Assembly: GCA_029865265.1 (NCBI GenBank)
Contig: JAOUHG010000018.1
Span: 1-64,000, forward strand
Length of the DNA: 64,000 bases
Direction: 5' to 3'
DNA from: Candidatus Krumholzibacteriia bacterium
GTDB lineage: Bacteria; Krumholzibacteriota; Krumholzibacteriia; WVZY01; JAKEHA01
The stretch's first letter is position 1. The number at the start of each line of letters is the position of its first letter. This document shows positions 34,729 to 44,416 of the stretch, piece after piece. A program made the translations under genes and the position numbers. Under the pieces are notes generated by a model that was not told the origin of the DNA, did not search any database, and worked only from the letters and a program-made list of their open reading frames with translations.

Positions 34729-37700
34729 ATGCGCTTTACCGACATCTTCGTGCGGCGGCCGGTGCTGGCCATCGTGCTCAACCTGGTGATCCTGATCGCC
34801 GGGGTGCAGTCGATCCGCTCGTTGAGCGTGCGACAGTATCCGCGCAGCGATATCGCCGTGGTGCGCGTGACCACGGTGTACGTGGGCGCCAACGCCGACC
34901 TGGTGCGCGGGTTCATAACCACGCCCCTCGAGCGCGTCATCGCCAGCGCGGACGGCATCGACTACATGGAGTCGGCCAGCGCGCAGGGTGTGAGCACCAT
35001 CACCGTCCACCTGCGTCTCAACTACGACACCAACGCCGCCCTCACCCAGATCCAGGCCAAGGTGGCACAGGTGCGCAACGACCTCCCGCCGGAGTCGGAA
35101 GCCCCGATCATCGAGCTGGAGACGGCGGACAGCGAGTTCGCCGCCATGTACATCGGCTTCTCGTCCGAGGATCTCGACGAGAACCAGATCACCGACTATC
35201 TCACCCGGGTCGTGCAGCCCCGGTTGTCCTCGATTGCCGGCGTGCAGCGCGCGGATATCCTCGGCAGCCGCACCTTCGCCATGCGCGTCTGGCTCAAGCC
35301 GGACATGATGGCGGCGCGCAGCATCTCGCCCTCGGACGTGCGCAACGCGCTCGCGCGCAACAACTACCTCTCGGCGCTGGGCACCACCAAGGGGTCCATG
35401 GTGTCGGTGAACCTGGTGGCCAACACCGACCTCAAGACGGTGGAGGAGTTCCGGCAGCTCGTGGTCAAGGAGGCCAACGGCAGCCTGGTACGCCTGGGAG
35501 ACATCGCGGACGTGGTGCTGGGAGCGGAGAACTACGAGCAGGAGGTCCGCTTCAACGGCGATGCGGCCACGTTTATCGGCCTGTGGGTGCTTCCCACCGC
35601 CAACTCGCTGGAAGTCATCCGCCGGGTGCGCGAGGCCATCCCCGAGATCGAGGCGCAGCTGCCCGCGGGCATGAAGGTGGGCATCCCCTACGATTCGACC
35701 CGCTACATCGAAGACGCGATCCATGAGGTCCTGAAGACGCTCACCGAGACCCTTTTCATCGTCATCGTGGTCATCTTCCTGTTCCTGGGATCGGTGCGCT
35801 CGATGCTCATCCCGGTGGTGGCCATTCCGCTCTCGCTGGTGGGTGCGGTGTTCCTGATGAACGTGGCGGGCTTTACCATCAACCTGCTCACGCTGCTCGC
35901 CGTGGTGTTGTCGGTGGGGCTGGTGGTGGACGACGCCATCGTCATGGTGGAGAACGTGGAGCGGCACCTGCACATGGGTGAAGACCCGTTCCACGCCGCG
36001 CTGTTCGCCGCGCGCGAGCTGGTGGGTCCCATCATCGCCATGACCATCACGCTGGCGGCGGTGTACACGCCGGTTGCCATCCAGGGTGGGTTGACGGGAA
36101 CGCTGTTCCGCGAATTCGCCTTCACGCTGGCGGGCGCCGTGATCATATCCGGCGTGGTGGCATTGACGCTTTCGCCCATGATGGGCTCCAAGATGCTGCG
36201 CGAGGGCGACACCAACCGCGGCTTCGCCGGTTTCGTCAACGGACAGTTCGACCACATCCGCAACTTCTACGTGCGGCGGCTCGCCACCGTTCTCAAGTAC
36301 CGGCCGGCGGTGTACACGGTGTGGGTGGTGGTGGCGCTGCTGATGGTTCCGTTCTACATGTTCTCCTCCAAGGAGCTGGCCCCCACCGAGGACCAGTCGG
36401 TGATCTTCGGTATCGTGCAGGCCCCCGCCAACGCCACGCTGGATCAGACCACGCTGTACACGCCGGCAATCAACCGCGTGTTCGAGTCGATTCCGGAGCA
36501 CCAGGCCACCTTCCAGATCACGTTTCCGACCGGCGGCTTCTGCGGCATGGTCACCGTTCCCTGGAGCGAGCGCGACAAGAGCAGCGAGCAGTTGCAGCTC
36601 GAGGCGTCCATGCAGCTCGGGCAGATCCCGGGCGTGCGCGTGATCCCCATCGTTCCGCCGGCGCTGCCCGGCGGCGGCACCTTCCCGGTGGACTTCGTGA
36701 TCGCCTCCACCGCGGAGCCCGAGGAACTGGCCCGGTTCGCCGACGATTTCGTGATGAAGGCCTTTCAGAGCGGGATGTTCATGTACGCGGACTCGGATCT
36801 CAAGTTCGACCAGCCGCAGACGGAAGTGGTGTTCGATCGCGACAAGCTGCGCTCCGCGGGCGTCGACCTCAGCCAGGCGGGGCAGGACCTCTCCACCATG
36901 CTCAGCGGCAACTACGTGAACCGCTTCAGCATTCAGGGCCGCAGCTACAAGGTGATTCCGCAGGTGAAGCGCAGTGAGCGCCTGACCGCGGAGCAGATCG
37001 AGGACATATACATCACCGGCCCCAACGGCAGGCTGGTTCCGCTGTCCACCTTCGCCACCCTCAAGACGACCACCCAGCCCCGCGACCTCAAGCGGTTCCA
37101 GCAGTTGAACGCCGTGCGCATCCAGGGCGCCATTCCGCCCCCGGTGCCGCTGGACAAGGCGCTGTCGATGCTCGAGGCCGAAGCGCGCAAGACGCTGCCC
37201 AAGGGGTACAGCATCGACTACGCGGGCGAGTCGCGCCAGTTGCGCAAGGAGGGGAGCAAGTTCCTCGGGGTGTTTCTGCTCTCGGGAATTCTCATCTACC
37301 TGGTGCTCGCCGCCCAGTTCGAGAGCTTCCGCGACCCGTTCGTGATTCTCATGGGTTCGGTGCCGCTGGCACTCGCGGGTTCACTCATGTTCTCGTTCCT
37401 CGGCTTCACCACCCTGAACATCTACAGCCAGGTCGGCCTGATCACCCTGGTGGGACTGGTCGCCAAGAACGGGATCCTGATTGTCCAGTTCGCCAACGAG
37501 CTGCAGTTGGAGGGGCGGTCCAAGCTGGACGCGGTCATCGAGGCCTCGGGCACGCGCCTGCGGCCCATTCTGATGACCACCGCGGCAACGGTGGCGGGGC
37601 ACATGCCGCTGGTGTTTGCGGCCGGGCCCGGCGCCGGATCCCGCAACAGCATCGGTATCATGCTGGTCACCGGCATGATCATCGGCACGGCCTTCACCCT

Positions 37701-37794
37701 GTTCGTGGTGCCGGCCATCTACATGCTGATTGCGCGCACGCGCGAGCGGGCGGTGCAGGAAGAGGTGCTGGCCAACGTCGCGGCCGGCGTCTAG
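34729..37794 (+). CDS. RND multidrug efflux transporter, inner-membrane subunit
   Basis: 1021 aa, the standard length for the HAE-1/AcrB-MexF-MdtB class. Starts RFTDIFVRRPVLAIVLNLVI. Two sets of about six transmembrane helices with large periplasmic loops; the TM4 proton-relay pair is in GLVVDDAIVMVENVERH and the second-half equivalent region is LITLVGLVAKNGILIVQFANE. Uses the proton gradient to expel drugs, lipids or other hydrophobics; specificity cannot be read. Two-gene operon with the adaptor. A small GGGTTGC/GCAACCC hairpin (37797-37813) follows the stop. Confidence 0.95.
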   Translation: MRFTDIFVRRPVLAIVLNLVILIAGVQSIRSLSVRQYPRSDIAVVRVTTVYVGANADLVRGFITTPLERVIASADGIDYMESASAQGVSTITVHLRLNYDTNAALTQIQAKVAQVRNDLPPESEAPIIELETADSEFAAMYIGFSSEDLDENQITDYLTRVVQPRLSSIAGVQRADILGSRTFAMRVWLKPDMMAARSISPSDVRNALARNNYLSALGTTKGSMVSVNLVANTDLKTVEEFRQLVVKEANGSLVRLGDIADVVLGAENYEQEVRFNGDAATFIGLWVLPTANSLEVIRRVREAIPEIEAQLPAGMKVGIPYDSTRYIEDAIHEVLKTLTETLFIVIVVIFLFLGSVRSMLIPVVAIPLSLVGAVFLMNVAGFTINLLTLLAVVLSVGLVVDDAIVMVENVERHLHMGEDPFHAALFAARELVGPIIAMTITLAAVYTPVAIQGGLTGTLFREFAFTLAGAVIISGVVALTLSPMMGSKMLREGDTNRGFAGFVNGQFDHIRNFYVRRLATVLKYRPAVYTVWVVVALLMVPFYMFSSKELAPTEDQSVIFGIVQAPANATLDQTTLYTPAINRVFESIPEHQATFQITFPTGGFCGMVTVPWSERDKSSEQLQLEASMQLGQIPGVRVIPIVPPALPGGGTFPVDFVIASTAEPEELARFADDFVMKAFQSGMFMYADSDLKFDQPQTEVVFDRDKLRSAGVDLSQAGQDLSTMLSGNYVNRFSIQGRSYKVIPQVKRSERLTAEQIEDIYITGPNGRLVPLSTFATLKTTTQPRDLKRFQQLNAVRIQGAIPPPVPLDKALSMLEAEARKTLPKGYSIDYAGESRQLRKEGSKFLGVFLLSGILIYLVLAAQFESFRDPFVILMGSVPLALAGSLMFSFLGFTTLNIYSQVGLITLVGLVAKNGILIVQFANELQLEGRSKLDAVIEASGTRLRPILMTTAATVAGHMPLVFAAGPGAGSRNSIGIMLVTGMIIGTAFTLFVVPAIYMLIARTRERAVQEEVLANVAAGV

Positions 37795-37916
37795 CCGGGT
37801 TGCCGCGCAACCCGTGCGGCCATCCTTCCGTATATACCGCCATTCCCCCGGCCCGGTCCGGTGCCCGTTCGGAGTTGCCGGGGCGAACTCCTCACCACCC
37901 ACACCAGGAGGTCCCG

Positions 37917-38834
37917 GTGCTAAGCACGCGCGGTCTCACCAAGATCTATCCCGGTCCGGTAACGGCTCTCAATGGCGTCGACCTCGACGTTGCGCCCGGC
38001 ATGTTCGGCCTGCTGGGGCCCAACGGCGCCGGCAAATCGACCTTCATGAAGATCCTGGCGGGTCTGCTGGAGCCCACCTCCGGCACGGTGACCCTGGACG
38101 GCAAGGACACGCTCGCCGATCCCGAGTGGTTGTGGCCGCGGCTGGGCTACCTGCCGCAGGAGTTCGGCTTCTACCCGCACCTCTCCGGCGAGGCGATGCT
38201 CGCGCACCTGCTGGCACTCAAGGGTGTGGATGCGCCGGGCGGGCGCAAGAAGCTGGTGGCCGATCTGCTGGAACGCGTGAATCTGTCCTTCGCCGCGAAG
38301 CGCGCGGTCAAGGGCTACTCGGGCGGCATGCGCCAGCGCCTGGGCATCGCCCAGGCCATCGCGGGCAACCCGCGCCTGATCATCGTGGATGAACCCACCG
38401 CCGGTCTCGACCCCGAGGAGCGCATCCGTTTCTATCACCTGCTGAGCGAGCTGGCCGCGGACCGCATCGTGCTCCTTTCCACGCACATCGTGGAGGACGT
38501 GGCGGTGTTGTGCCCGCGCTTCGCCGTGATCCGCCAGGGCAGGCTGATCGCGCTGACCACGCCCACCGAGGCACGCGCGGCCATCGGTGGTCACATCTAC
38601 GAGGGAACCGTCGACCCGGCCGGCCTGCCGCGGCTGCGCCAGGAACGGACGGTCACGCAGGCGCTGCTGATGGAGGGGCGCAACCGCGCGCGAATCTATG
38701 AACCCTCCGGCCATCCCCCCGCGGGCTTCACGAGCGTGCCGGTCACCCTGGAGGACGCCTACCTCGTGCTCATGCGACTGGGATCGCTGCCCGGTCGCGA
38801 GCCGCTGGCTGCGGCAGCCGCGGGTGAGCGATGA
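37917..38834 (+). CDS. ABC transporter ATP-binding protein (ABC-2 type)
   Basis: 305 aa from GTG 37917, selected because AGGAGG lies about 6 nt upstream and the fold begins directly (LSTRGLTKIYPGPVTALNGV). Walker A GPNGAGKST, Q-loop LPQEFGFYP, signature YSGGMRQRLG, Walker B LIIVDEPTAGLDP and H-loop STHIVED are all present. A C-terminal extension of about 80 aa is typical of ABC-2 exporter ATPases. It overlaps the next gene by 4 nt (ATGA), whose product supplies the membrane part, so the two form one exporter of unknown substrate. Confidence 0.93.
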   Translation: MLSTRGLTKIYPGPVTALNGVDLDVAPGMFGLLGPNGAGKSTFMKILAGLLEPTSGTVTLDGKDTLADPEWLWPRLGYLPQEFGFYPHLSGEAMLAHLLALKGVDAPGGRKKLVADLLERVNLSFAAKRAVKGYSGGMRQRLGIAQAIAGNPRLIIVDEPTAGLDPEERIRFYHLLSELAADRIVLLSTHIVEDVAVLCPRFAVIRQGRLIALTTPTEARAAIGGHIYEGTVDPAGLPRLRQERTVTQALLMEGRNRARIYEPSGHPPAGFTSVPVTLEDAYLVLMRLGSLPGREPLAAAAAGER

Positions 38835-41800
38835 GCATCGCACGCCTCCGCGCCGCATTCAGTGTCGAGTTCTGGAATTCTTTCCGGCGTCCGCTGTTCA
38901 TCGCGCTGGCGCTGATGCTGGCGCTCACCGCCTTCGGGCTGTCCAGCGGCAAGATGTCCATTTCCTCCGGCGACAGCACCGTGGGTGGCACCAAGGCGTG
39001 GATCACCTCGGAGTTCGCGCAGACCCAGACCACCGCGTTCCTGGTGCTGCTCTACTACGCGTTCTTCGTTGCGGCGGCCGCGGGTTTGTCGTTGTTGCGC
39101 GACCGCGAGACGCGGGTGGACGTGCTGCTGCACTCCACCCCCATGACACCCGGCGAGTATGTGTGGGGGCGGTTCTTCGCGGTGGCAGGCAGTTTCACGG
39201 TGTTGCTGTGCTTCCAGGCCGGGGCGGACGCGTTCTTCAACCACGCCGTCCCCAACGCCAACCTCAACGAGATCCGCGGACCCTTCTTATTCCGCAGCTA
39301 TTTTCTGCCCGTGCTGAGCATGGGCATTCCGTTCGTCGTGTTCTTTGCCGGCGTGTCGATGTGGGTGGGCGAGCGCTCGCGCAATGCGGTGCTGGTGTTC
39401 GTGCTGCCGGTGGCGATGCTGATGATCAGCGGGTTCTTCCTGTGGACGTGGTCGCCGTCGTGGCTTTCGTGGCGGGTAAACCAGATTCTGCAGGTGATCG
39501 AACCCACCGGGTACCGCTGGCTCAATGAGACCTACCTCAAGGTGGATCGCGGCGTGGAGTACTACAACCACGCGCACGTTCCGTACGTGGGGTTGTTCTG
39601 GCTGAACCGCCTGTGGCTGCTGGGAATGGGCGTGGTGGGCGTGTTGATGACGCGGCGATCGGTGGCCGCGTCCATGCGCGGGGCCGTGGTGGCAAAGCCG
39701 CGGCGCTGGCGCTGGCGCCGCAAGTCCGGGCCGATTGCGGCCGCGATCCCCGCGCCGGCGCCCGAGGATGCGTCGCTGGCCGGCATGGGCATGACCAGCG
39801 GTGTGCCTTCGTTCGTGGCAAGCGTGCGCCGGGTGGCGCGCACCGAACTGCACGAACTGCTGCGCCAGGCGGGCCTGTACATCTTCTTTCCGCTCATTCT
39901 CATCCAGTGCCTGGGCAACGTGCTGGTGGCGGTGGGCGCATTCGACACGCCGTTGCTGCTGACGCCGGGGATGACGGCGGTGGCCGCCGCCAACCAGCTG
40001 GTGACCTTCGTGTGCTTCCTGCTCATGTTCTACACGGTGGAATCGCTGGAACGCGAGAAGGCCACCGGCTTCGCCCCCATTCTGTTTGCCTCGCCGCTGC
40101 GCACCACCGCGTTCTTGACCGGCAAGGCGCTGGCCAACAGTGTCATCGCCGTGGCCATCCTGGTCGCCGCGTTCATCGCGTGCGCCATCGCGCTCCTGAT
40201 CCAGCATACCGTGCCGCTGTCGCTCTCCCCCTACCTGCTGGTGTGGGGACTGCTGCTGCTCCCCACCTTCCTCGCGTGGACGGCCTTCGTGACCGCGTCG
40301 TACGCCGCGGTGGGGAATCGCTACGCGGCGTATGCGATTTCGTTCGGGCTGCTCGCCTTCAGCGGGTACAAGGCCATGACCGGGGGCATGAGCTGGGCGG
40401 GCAACTGGCCGCTGTGGGATGCGTTGCGCTGGAGCGACCTCGGCGCCTTCGAATTGGATCGCAGCGCGCTCATTCTGAACCGCGTCATGGTGCTCGGCTT
40501 CGGCGTGCTGTTCACGGTGCTGGCGGTGCGACTGTTCGGCCGGCGCGGGGGCGACGCGGTGCAGACCATGCACCGGCTCTCGCCACGCCGGCTCGCGCGA
40601 TCGGGCGTGCGCCTGTTGCCATTTGCCGCGGTTCCGTTGACGGCGTGTGGGGTGCTGATCTTCATGGTGCACAGCGGGCTCGAGGGCGGCGTGGCCAGGA
40701 AGGACGCAAAGGAGTACTGGGCGAAGAATCTCAAGACCTGGTTCGACGTGCCGCTGCCGGACATCGCGCGCGCCGACATCGACGTCAAGGTGGATCCCGC
40801 GAAGCACTGGATCGCCAGCAGGGGCACCTTCACGCTGGTCAACCCGTTCGATGACCCGCTGAGCCAGATTCCGCTCACCACCGGGCTGTTCTGGGAGAAC
40901 GTGACCTGGACCATGAACGGCGAGGACTACACGCCGGAGGACAACCGCTACCTCGTGGTGTTCACGCCGTCCCGCCCGCTGGCCAGCGGTGACAGCGTGG
41001 TCGTCGGATGGTCGTTCGAGGGGAAGTTCCCCGGCGGCGTCACGAAGAACGGCGGCAATGCCAGCGAGTTCATCCTGCCCGCGGGCGTGGTACTCACCGG
41101 TTTCAGCCCCAGCTTTGCGCCCGTGCTGGGCTTTCAGGAAGAGGTGGGAGAAACCGAGAAGAACCGCACCGAGCCGCGCCGCTACCCGCGCGACTACTGG
41201 AAGGGCATCACCCGTGGCGGTTACGGCGCTACCGCGTGGTTCCCCGCACGCATCAGCGTCACCGGACCGCAGGAGTACACACTCAACTCGGTGGGCGTTT
41301 GCACCAGCAACACGGTTGAGGACGGCTGGCGCACCCAGGTGTGGGAAACCGACCACCCCGCCAAGATCCTCAACATCGTGTGCGGGCGCTGGGAGGAGAA
41401 GCGTGGCCGCGAGGGGACCGTGGTCTATTACAACGACAAGCACCTGTACAACGTGGACGAAATGGTGGCCACGCTGGACGCGGCCCGCCACTGGTATTCG
41501 GAGTGGTTCCTGCCCTACCCGTGGCAGGAACTGAAGCTGTCCGAGTTCCCGGGGCTCGCGGGGTACGCGCAGGGATTTGGCACCAACATCACCTTCAGCG
41601 AGAACATCGGTTTCCTCACCCGGAACACCGACAAGACCGACGCCACCTTCCTGGTGACGGCGCACGAAACCGCGCACCAGTGGTGGGGCAACATTCTTAC
41701 CCCGGCCAACGGGCCCAACGGGGACTTCCTCAGCGAGGGCACGTCGCATTTTTCGACGCTGCTGCTCTTCGAACAGGTGAAGGGGCCGCACGGCCGCATG

Positions 41801-42448
41801 GAGTTTGCCAAGGGCATCGAAGACCGCTACAACAACCGCCGCCGACCCAACGACGAACGCCCAATGTACGACGTGGACGGCAAGCGCCGTTCGGACACCA
41901 CCGTCATCTACGACCGCGGTGGGTGGGTGTTCTGGATGGTGTACGACTATCTGGGCCACGAGCGCGCGCTCGAGGGCTATCGCAATTTCTTCCAGACGTG
42001 GAGTGCCAGCCGCGATCACCCGGCGTTGCAGGACTTCGTGGCGGCCATGCGTCCCTATGCCGCGGACCCGGACGCGTACGACGCGTTCACCAGGCAGTGG
42101 TTCGAGGACAAGGTGGTTCCGCAGTACGCCGTCCACGACGCGAAGAAACAGGCGGACGGCGACGGCTACGTGGTGACGCTCACGCTGGAGAACACCGGCA
42201 CCGGCACCATGCCGGTGGAGGTGGCGGCCACAAAGGGCGAGCGCTGGCAGAAGCCGGACGCGGATGCCGACGACGCGGTCTACACCCAGCGCGAAGACTA
42301 TCGCGACGCGCGCACCACGGTCACCATCGGCAGTGGGGAGTCACGCGAGGTTACCATTCGCTGCGACTTCGAGCCGGAAAAGATCGTCGTGGACCCGGAT
42401 GTCCGCATTCTTCAGCTGAAGAGAAAGCAGGCGGTGGCGTCTCTGTGA
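38831..42448 (+). CDS. ABC-2 permease fused to M1-family metallopeptidase
   Basis: 1205 aa. Residues 1 to about 610 hold two ABC-2-type permease blocks (each about six transmembrane helices; LRDRETRVDVLLHSTPMT motif region), separated by a cytoplasmic basic linker near 275-330. After a last helix near 600-620 comes a periplasmic M1 aminopeptidase-like part: FGTNITFSEN in place of GxMEN, and zinc site HETAH (H945, E946, H949) with E969 in LSEGTSHF. Spacing between the second His and the Glu is 19 residues rather than the usual 18. The fusion class is known in several phyla, coupling export with peptide processing. Its ATPase partner is encoded immediately upstream. Confidence 0.9.
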   Translation: MSIARLRAAFSVEFWNSFRRPLFIALALMLALTAFGLSSGKMSISSGDSTVGGTKAWITSEFAQTQTTAFLVLLYYAFFVAAAAGLSLLRDRETRVDVLLHSTPMTPGEYVWGRFFAVAGSFTVLLCFQAGADAFFNHAVPNANLNEIRGPFLFRSYFLPVLSMGIPFVVFFAGVSMWVGERSRNAVLVFVLPVAMLMISGFFLWTWSPSWLSWRVNQILQVIEPTGYRWLNETYLKVDRGVEYYNHAHVPYVGLFWLNRLWLLGMGVVGVLMTRRSVAASMRGAVVAKPRRWRWRRKSGPIAAAIPAPAPEDASLAGMGMTSGVPSFVASVRRVARTELHELLRQAGLYIFFPLILIQCLGNVLVAVGAFDTPLLLTPGMTAVAAANQLVTFVCFLLMFYTVESLEREKATGFAPILFASPLRTTAFLTGKALANSVIAVAILVAAFIACAIALLIQHTVPLSLSPYLLVWGLLLLPTFLAWTAFVTASYAAVGNRYAAYAISFGLLAFSGYKAMTGGMSWAGNWPLWDALRWSDLGAFELDRSALILNRVMVLGFGVLFTVLAVRLFGRRGGDAVQTMHRLSPRRLARSGVRLLPFAAVPLTACGVLIFMVHSGLEGGVARKDAKEYWAKNLKTWFDVPLPDIARADIDVKVDPAKHWIASRGTFTLVNPFDDPLSQIPLTTGLFWENVTWTMNGEDYTPEDNRYLVVFTPSRPLASGDSVVVGWSFEGKFPGGVTKNGGNASEFILPAGVVLTGFSPSFAPVLGFQEEVGETEKNRTEPRRYPRDYWKGITRGGYGATAWFPARISVTGPQEYTLNSVGVCTSNTVEDGWRTQVWETDHPAKILNIVCGRWEEKRGREGTVVYYNDKHLYNVDEMVATLDAARHWYSEWFLPYPWQELKLSEFPGLAGYAQGFGTNITFSENIGFLTRNTDKTDATFLVTAHETAHQWWGNILTPANGPNGDFLSEGTSHFSTLLLFEQVKGPHGRMEFAKGIEDRYNNRRRPNDERPMYDVDGKRRSDTTVIYDRGGWVFWMVYDYLGHERALEGYRNFFQTWSASRDHPALQDFVAAMRPYAADPDAYDAFTRQWFEDKVVPQYAVHDAKKQADGDGYVVTLTLENTGTGTMPVEVAATKGERWQKPDADADDAVYTQREDYRDARTTVTIGSGESREVTIRCDFEPEKIVVDPDVRILQLKRKQAVASL

Positions 42449-42506
42449 CGACCGCGCGGGATTTCACGCTGGACACGGCCCGTTTGCCTGTAGAAGAGTC
42501 CTCTCC

Positions 42507-44054
42507 GTGAACGCATTTCGCAGCGAGTTGACTCCGGTCCAGTTTCTCGAACGTTCTGGTACCGTGCACGCGGAGCGGATCGCCGTCGTCGACGGCGGAG
42601 TCCGTCACACGTGGCGCGAGTTCCGTTCGCGCGCGCGGCGGCTGGCGTCGGCGCTGCGCGCCGGCGGCCTCGAGAAGGGCGACCGGGTGGCCTTCCTCTC
42701 CTTTAACGCCGAGCCGCTCTTGCTCGCGCATTTTGCGGTGCCCATGGCGGGCGGCGTGCTGGTGGCGATCAATGCGCGCTGGTCCGCCGAGGACGTGGCG
42801 TACGTGGTGGAGCACGCGGGCGCGACGCGCCTGTTCGTGGCCGCGGCGCTCGAGCCGCTCGCCGCGCGGGTGGCGCCGCGCGTGCGCCGCATCGGCACCG
42901 GCGTTGAACTCGAGTCACTCATCGCGTCCGGTGAGGATGCACCACTCGAGTCATGGCTCGCCGACGAATCCGGGCCCATCTCCATCAATTACTCGTCGGG
43001 AACCACCGGGCGCCCCAAGGGCGTGGTGTACCACCACCGCGGCGCGTATCTCGACGCGCTCGCGGTGGCACTGGAACACGGCATGTCGTACGAGAGCGTC
43101 TACGCGTGGACGCTCCCCATGTACCACTGCAACGGCTGGACATTTCCCTGGGCGCTGGCGGCGGTGGGAGCGCGCAGCGTGTGCTTTCCGCGCGTGGAAT
43201 CCGCCGCGCTGTGGGGGCTACTGGAGAATGGGGTCACGCACTTCTGCGCCGCGCCCACGGTGCTCATCATGCTGGCAAACGACCCCGGGGCGCGTCGGTT
43301 GGAAAGACCGGTGCGCGCCATCATCGGCGGCGCGCCGCCCTCGCCCGCGCTGATCGCCCGCCTGGGTGAGCTGAATTTCAGGCTCGATCACACCTACGGG
43401 CTCACCGAAACCTACGGCCCCTTCGCCATCAACATTCCGCCGCCGTCGTCGTCGGCGAAGCCGTTCGACGAACAGGCGCGCATCATCGCGCGGCAGGGTT
43501 TTCCCAACGTGTGCGCGGGGGAGATGCGCGTGGTGGACCCGGCCATGAACGACGTCCCGCGCGACGGGCGCACCATGGGTGAGGTGGTGATGCGCGGCAA
43601 CGTGGTCATGAGCGGATACCACCGCGACCCCGATGCAACGGCACGCGCCTTCGAGGGCGGCTGGCTGCACACGGGTGATCTTGCCGTGTGGCACGAGGAC
43701 GGCGCCGTCGAACTGCGCGACCGCATAAAGGATGTCATCATCTCGGGTGGCGAGAACATCAGCACCATCGAGGTGGAACAGGCGCTGGCCAGCCACCCCG
43801 CCGTGCTCGAGTGCGCGGTGGTCGCCGTCCCCGATGAGACCTGGGGCGAGGTGCCGCGGGCGTTCGTCACCCTGCGCGAAGGCGCAGGCGCGACCGCCGC
43901 CGAACTCATCTCCCACTGCCGCACCCATCTGGCCCACTTCAAGGTTCCCAGAACCGTGGTATTCGGCCCCCTGCCAAAGACCTCCACCGGGAAGATCCAG
44001 AAGTTCGTCCTGCGGGAAGGCGCCTGGAAAGGCCGGGAAAAGCGGATCAACTAG
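42507..44054 (+). CDS. Acyl-CoA synthetase (AMP-dependent ligase)
   Basis: 515 aa, GTG start. ANL-superfamily adenylate-forming enzyme: P-loop INYSSGTTGRPKGVVYHHRGA, substrate-region motif MYHCNGWTFPW typical of short/medium-chain acyl-CoA ligases, DHTYGLTETYGPF, hinge GDLAVWHEDGAVELRDRIKD and the C-terminal catalytic lysine in KTSTGKIQKF. It activates a carboxylic acid with ATP and CoA in the cytoplasm; the HCNGW motif argues for small or branched acids (as in the methylmercaptopropionate/plant AAE group) rather than long-chain fatty acids. Followed at 12 nt by a tiny membrane protein gene. Confidence 0.92.
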   Translation: MNAFRSELTPVQFLERSGTVHAERIAVVDGGVRHTWREFRSRARRLASALRAGGLEKGDRVAFLSFNAEPLLLAHFAVPMAGGVLVAINARWSAEDVAYVVEHAGATRLFVAAALEPLAARVAPRVRRIGTGVELESLIASGEDAPLESWLADESGPISINYSSGTTGRPKGVVYHHRGAYLDALAVALEHGMSYESVYAWTLPMYHCNGWTFPWALAAVGARSVCFPRVESAALWGLLENGVTHFCAAPTVLIMLANDPGARRLERPVRAIIGGAPPSPALIARLGELNFRLDHTYGLTETYGPFAINIPPPSSSAKPFDEQARIIARQGFPNVCAGEMRVVDPAMNDVPRDGRTMGEVVMRGNVVMSGYHRDPDATARAFEGGWLHTGDLAVWHEDGAVELRDRIKDVIISGGENISTIEVEQALASHPAVLECAVVAVPDETWGEVPRAFVTLREGAGATAAELISHCRTHLAHFKVPRTVVFGPLPKTSTGKIQKFVLREGAWKGREKRIN

Positions 44055-44066
44055 GGAGCGGTACCT

Positions 44067-44165
44067 GTGTCCAAAGCCATGCGTCTGGTGCTAGCATGCC
44101 TGTTGTGTGCCGCCCTGGTCATCGGGATGGGCCTTCTGATCCACCACTGCTCGGGGCCACACTGA
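44067..44165 (+). CDS. Possible 32-aa single-span membrane protein
   Basis: GTG start preceded by GGGAG. The product is one transmembrane helix (MRLVLACLLCAALVIGMGLL) followed by a short HHCSGPH tail that could bind a metal. It sits between the acyl-CoA synthetase (12 nt) and the DUF2892 gene (22 nt). Its position and ribosome site favour a real gene, but it is too short to be sure. Confidence 0.45.
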   Translation: MSKAMRLVLACLLCAALVIGMGLLIHHCSGPH

Positions 44166-44187
44166 CCTTCTGTCTGGAGGTAGTATC

Positions 44188-44406
44188 GTGAAGAAGAACA
44201 TGGGTGCCGCAGACCGTATCATCCGCACGCTGATCGCAATCGTGATCGGCGTGTTGTTTTTCAAGGGCGTGATCGCGGGCGTGCTCGGGGTCATCCTGGG
44301 AATCCTGGCCATCATCTTCCTGGCGACAAGCCTGGTGGGCTGGTGTCCGCTCTACCTGCCGTTGGGTCTCTCGACGTGCAAGGCGGCGCCGGCGAAGAGC
44401 AAGTAG
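44188..44406 (+). CDS. DUF2892 (YgaP-like) small inner-membrane protein
   Basis: 72 aa; MKKNMGAADRIIRTLIAIVIG start, two transmembrane helices, and a CPLY-x-x-LG-x-STC segment, matching the DUF2892 family (the membrane part of rhodanese YgaP). Members often accompany sulfur or redox functions, but no rhodanese domain is attached here. Ribosome site GGAGG about 12 nt upstream. Convergent with the GNAT gene 10 nt away. Confidence 0.85.
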   Translation: MKKNMGAADRIIRTLIAIVIGVLFFKGVIAGVLGVILGILAIIFLATSLVGWCPLYLPLGLSTCKAAPAKSK

Positions 44407-44416
44407 AACACGGCGT

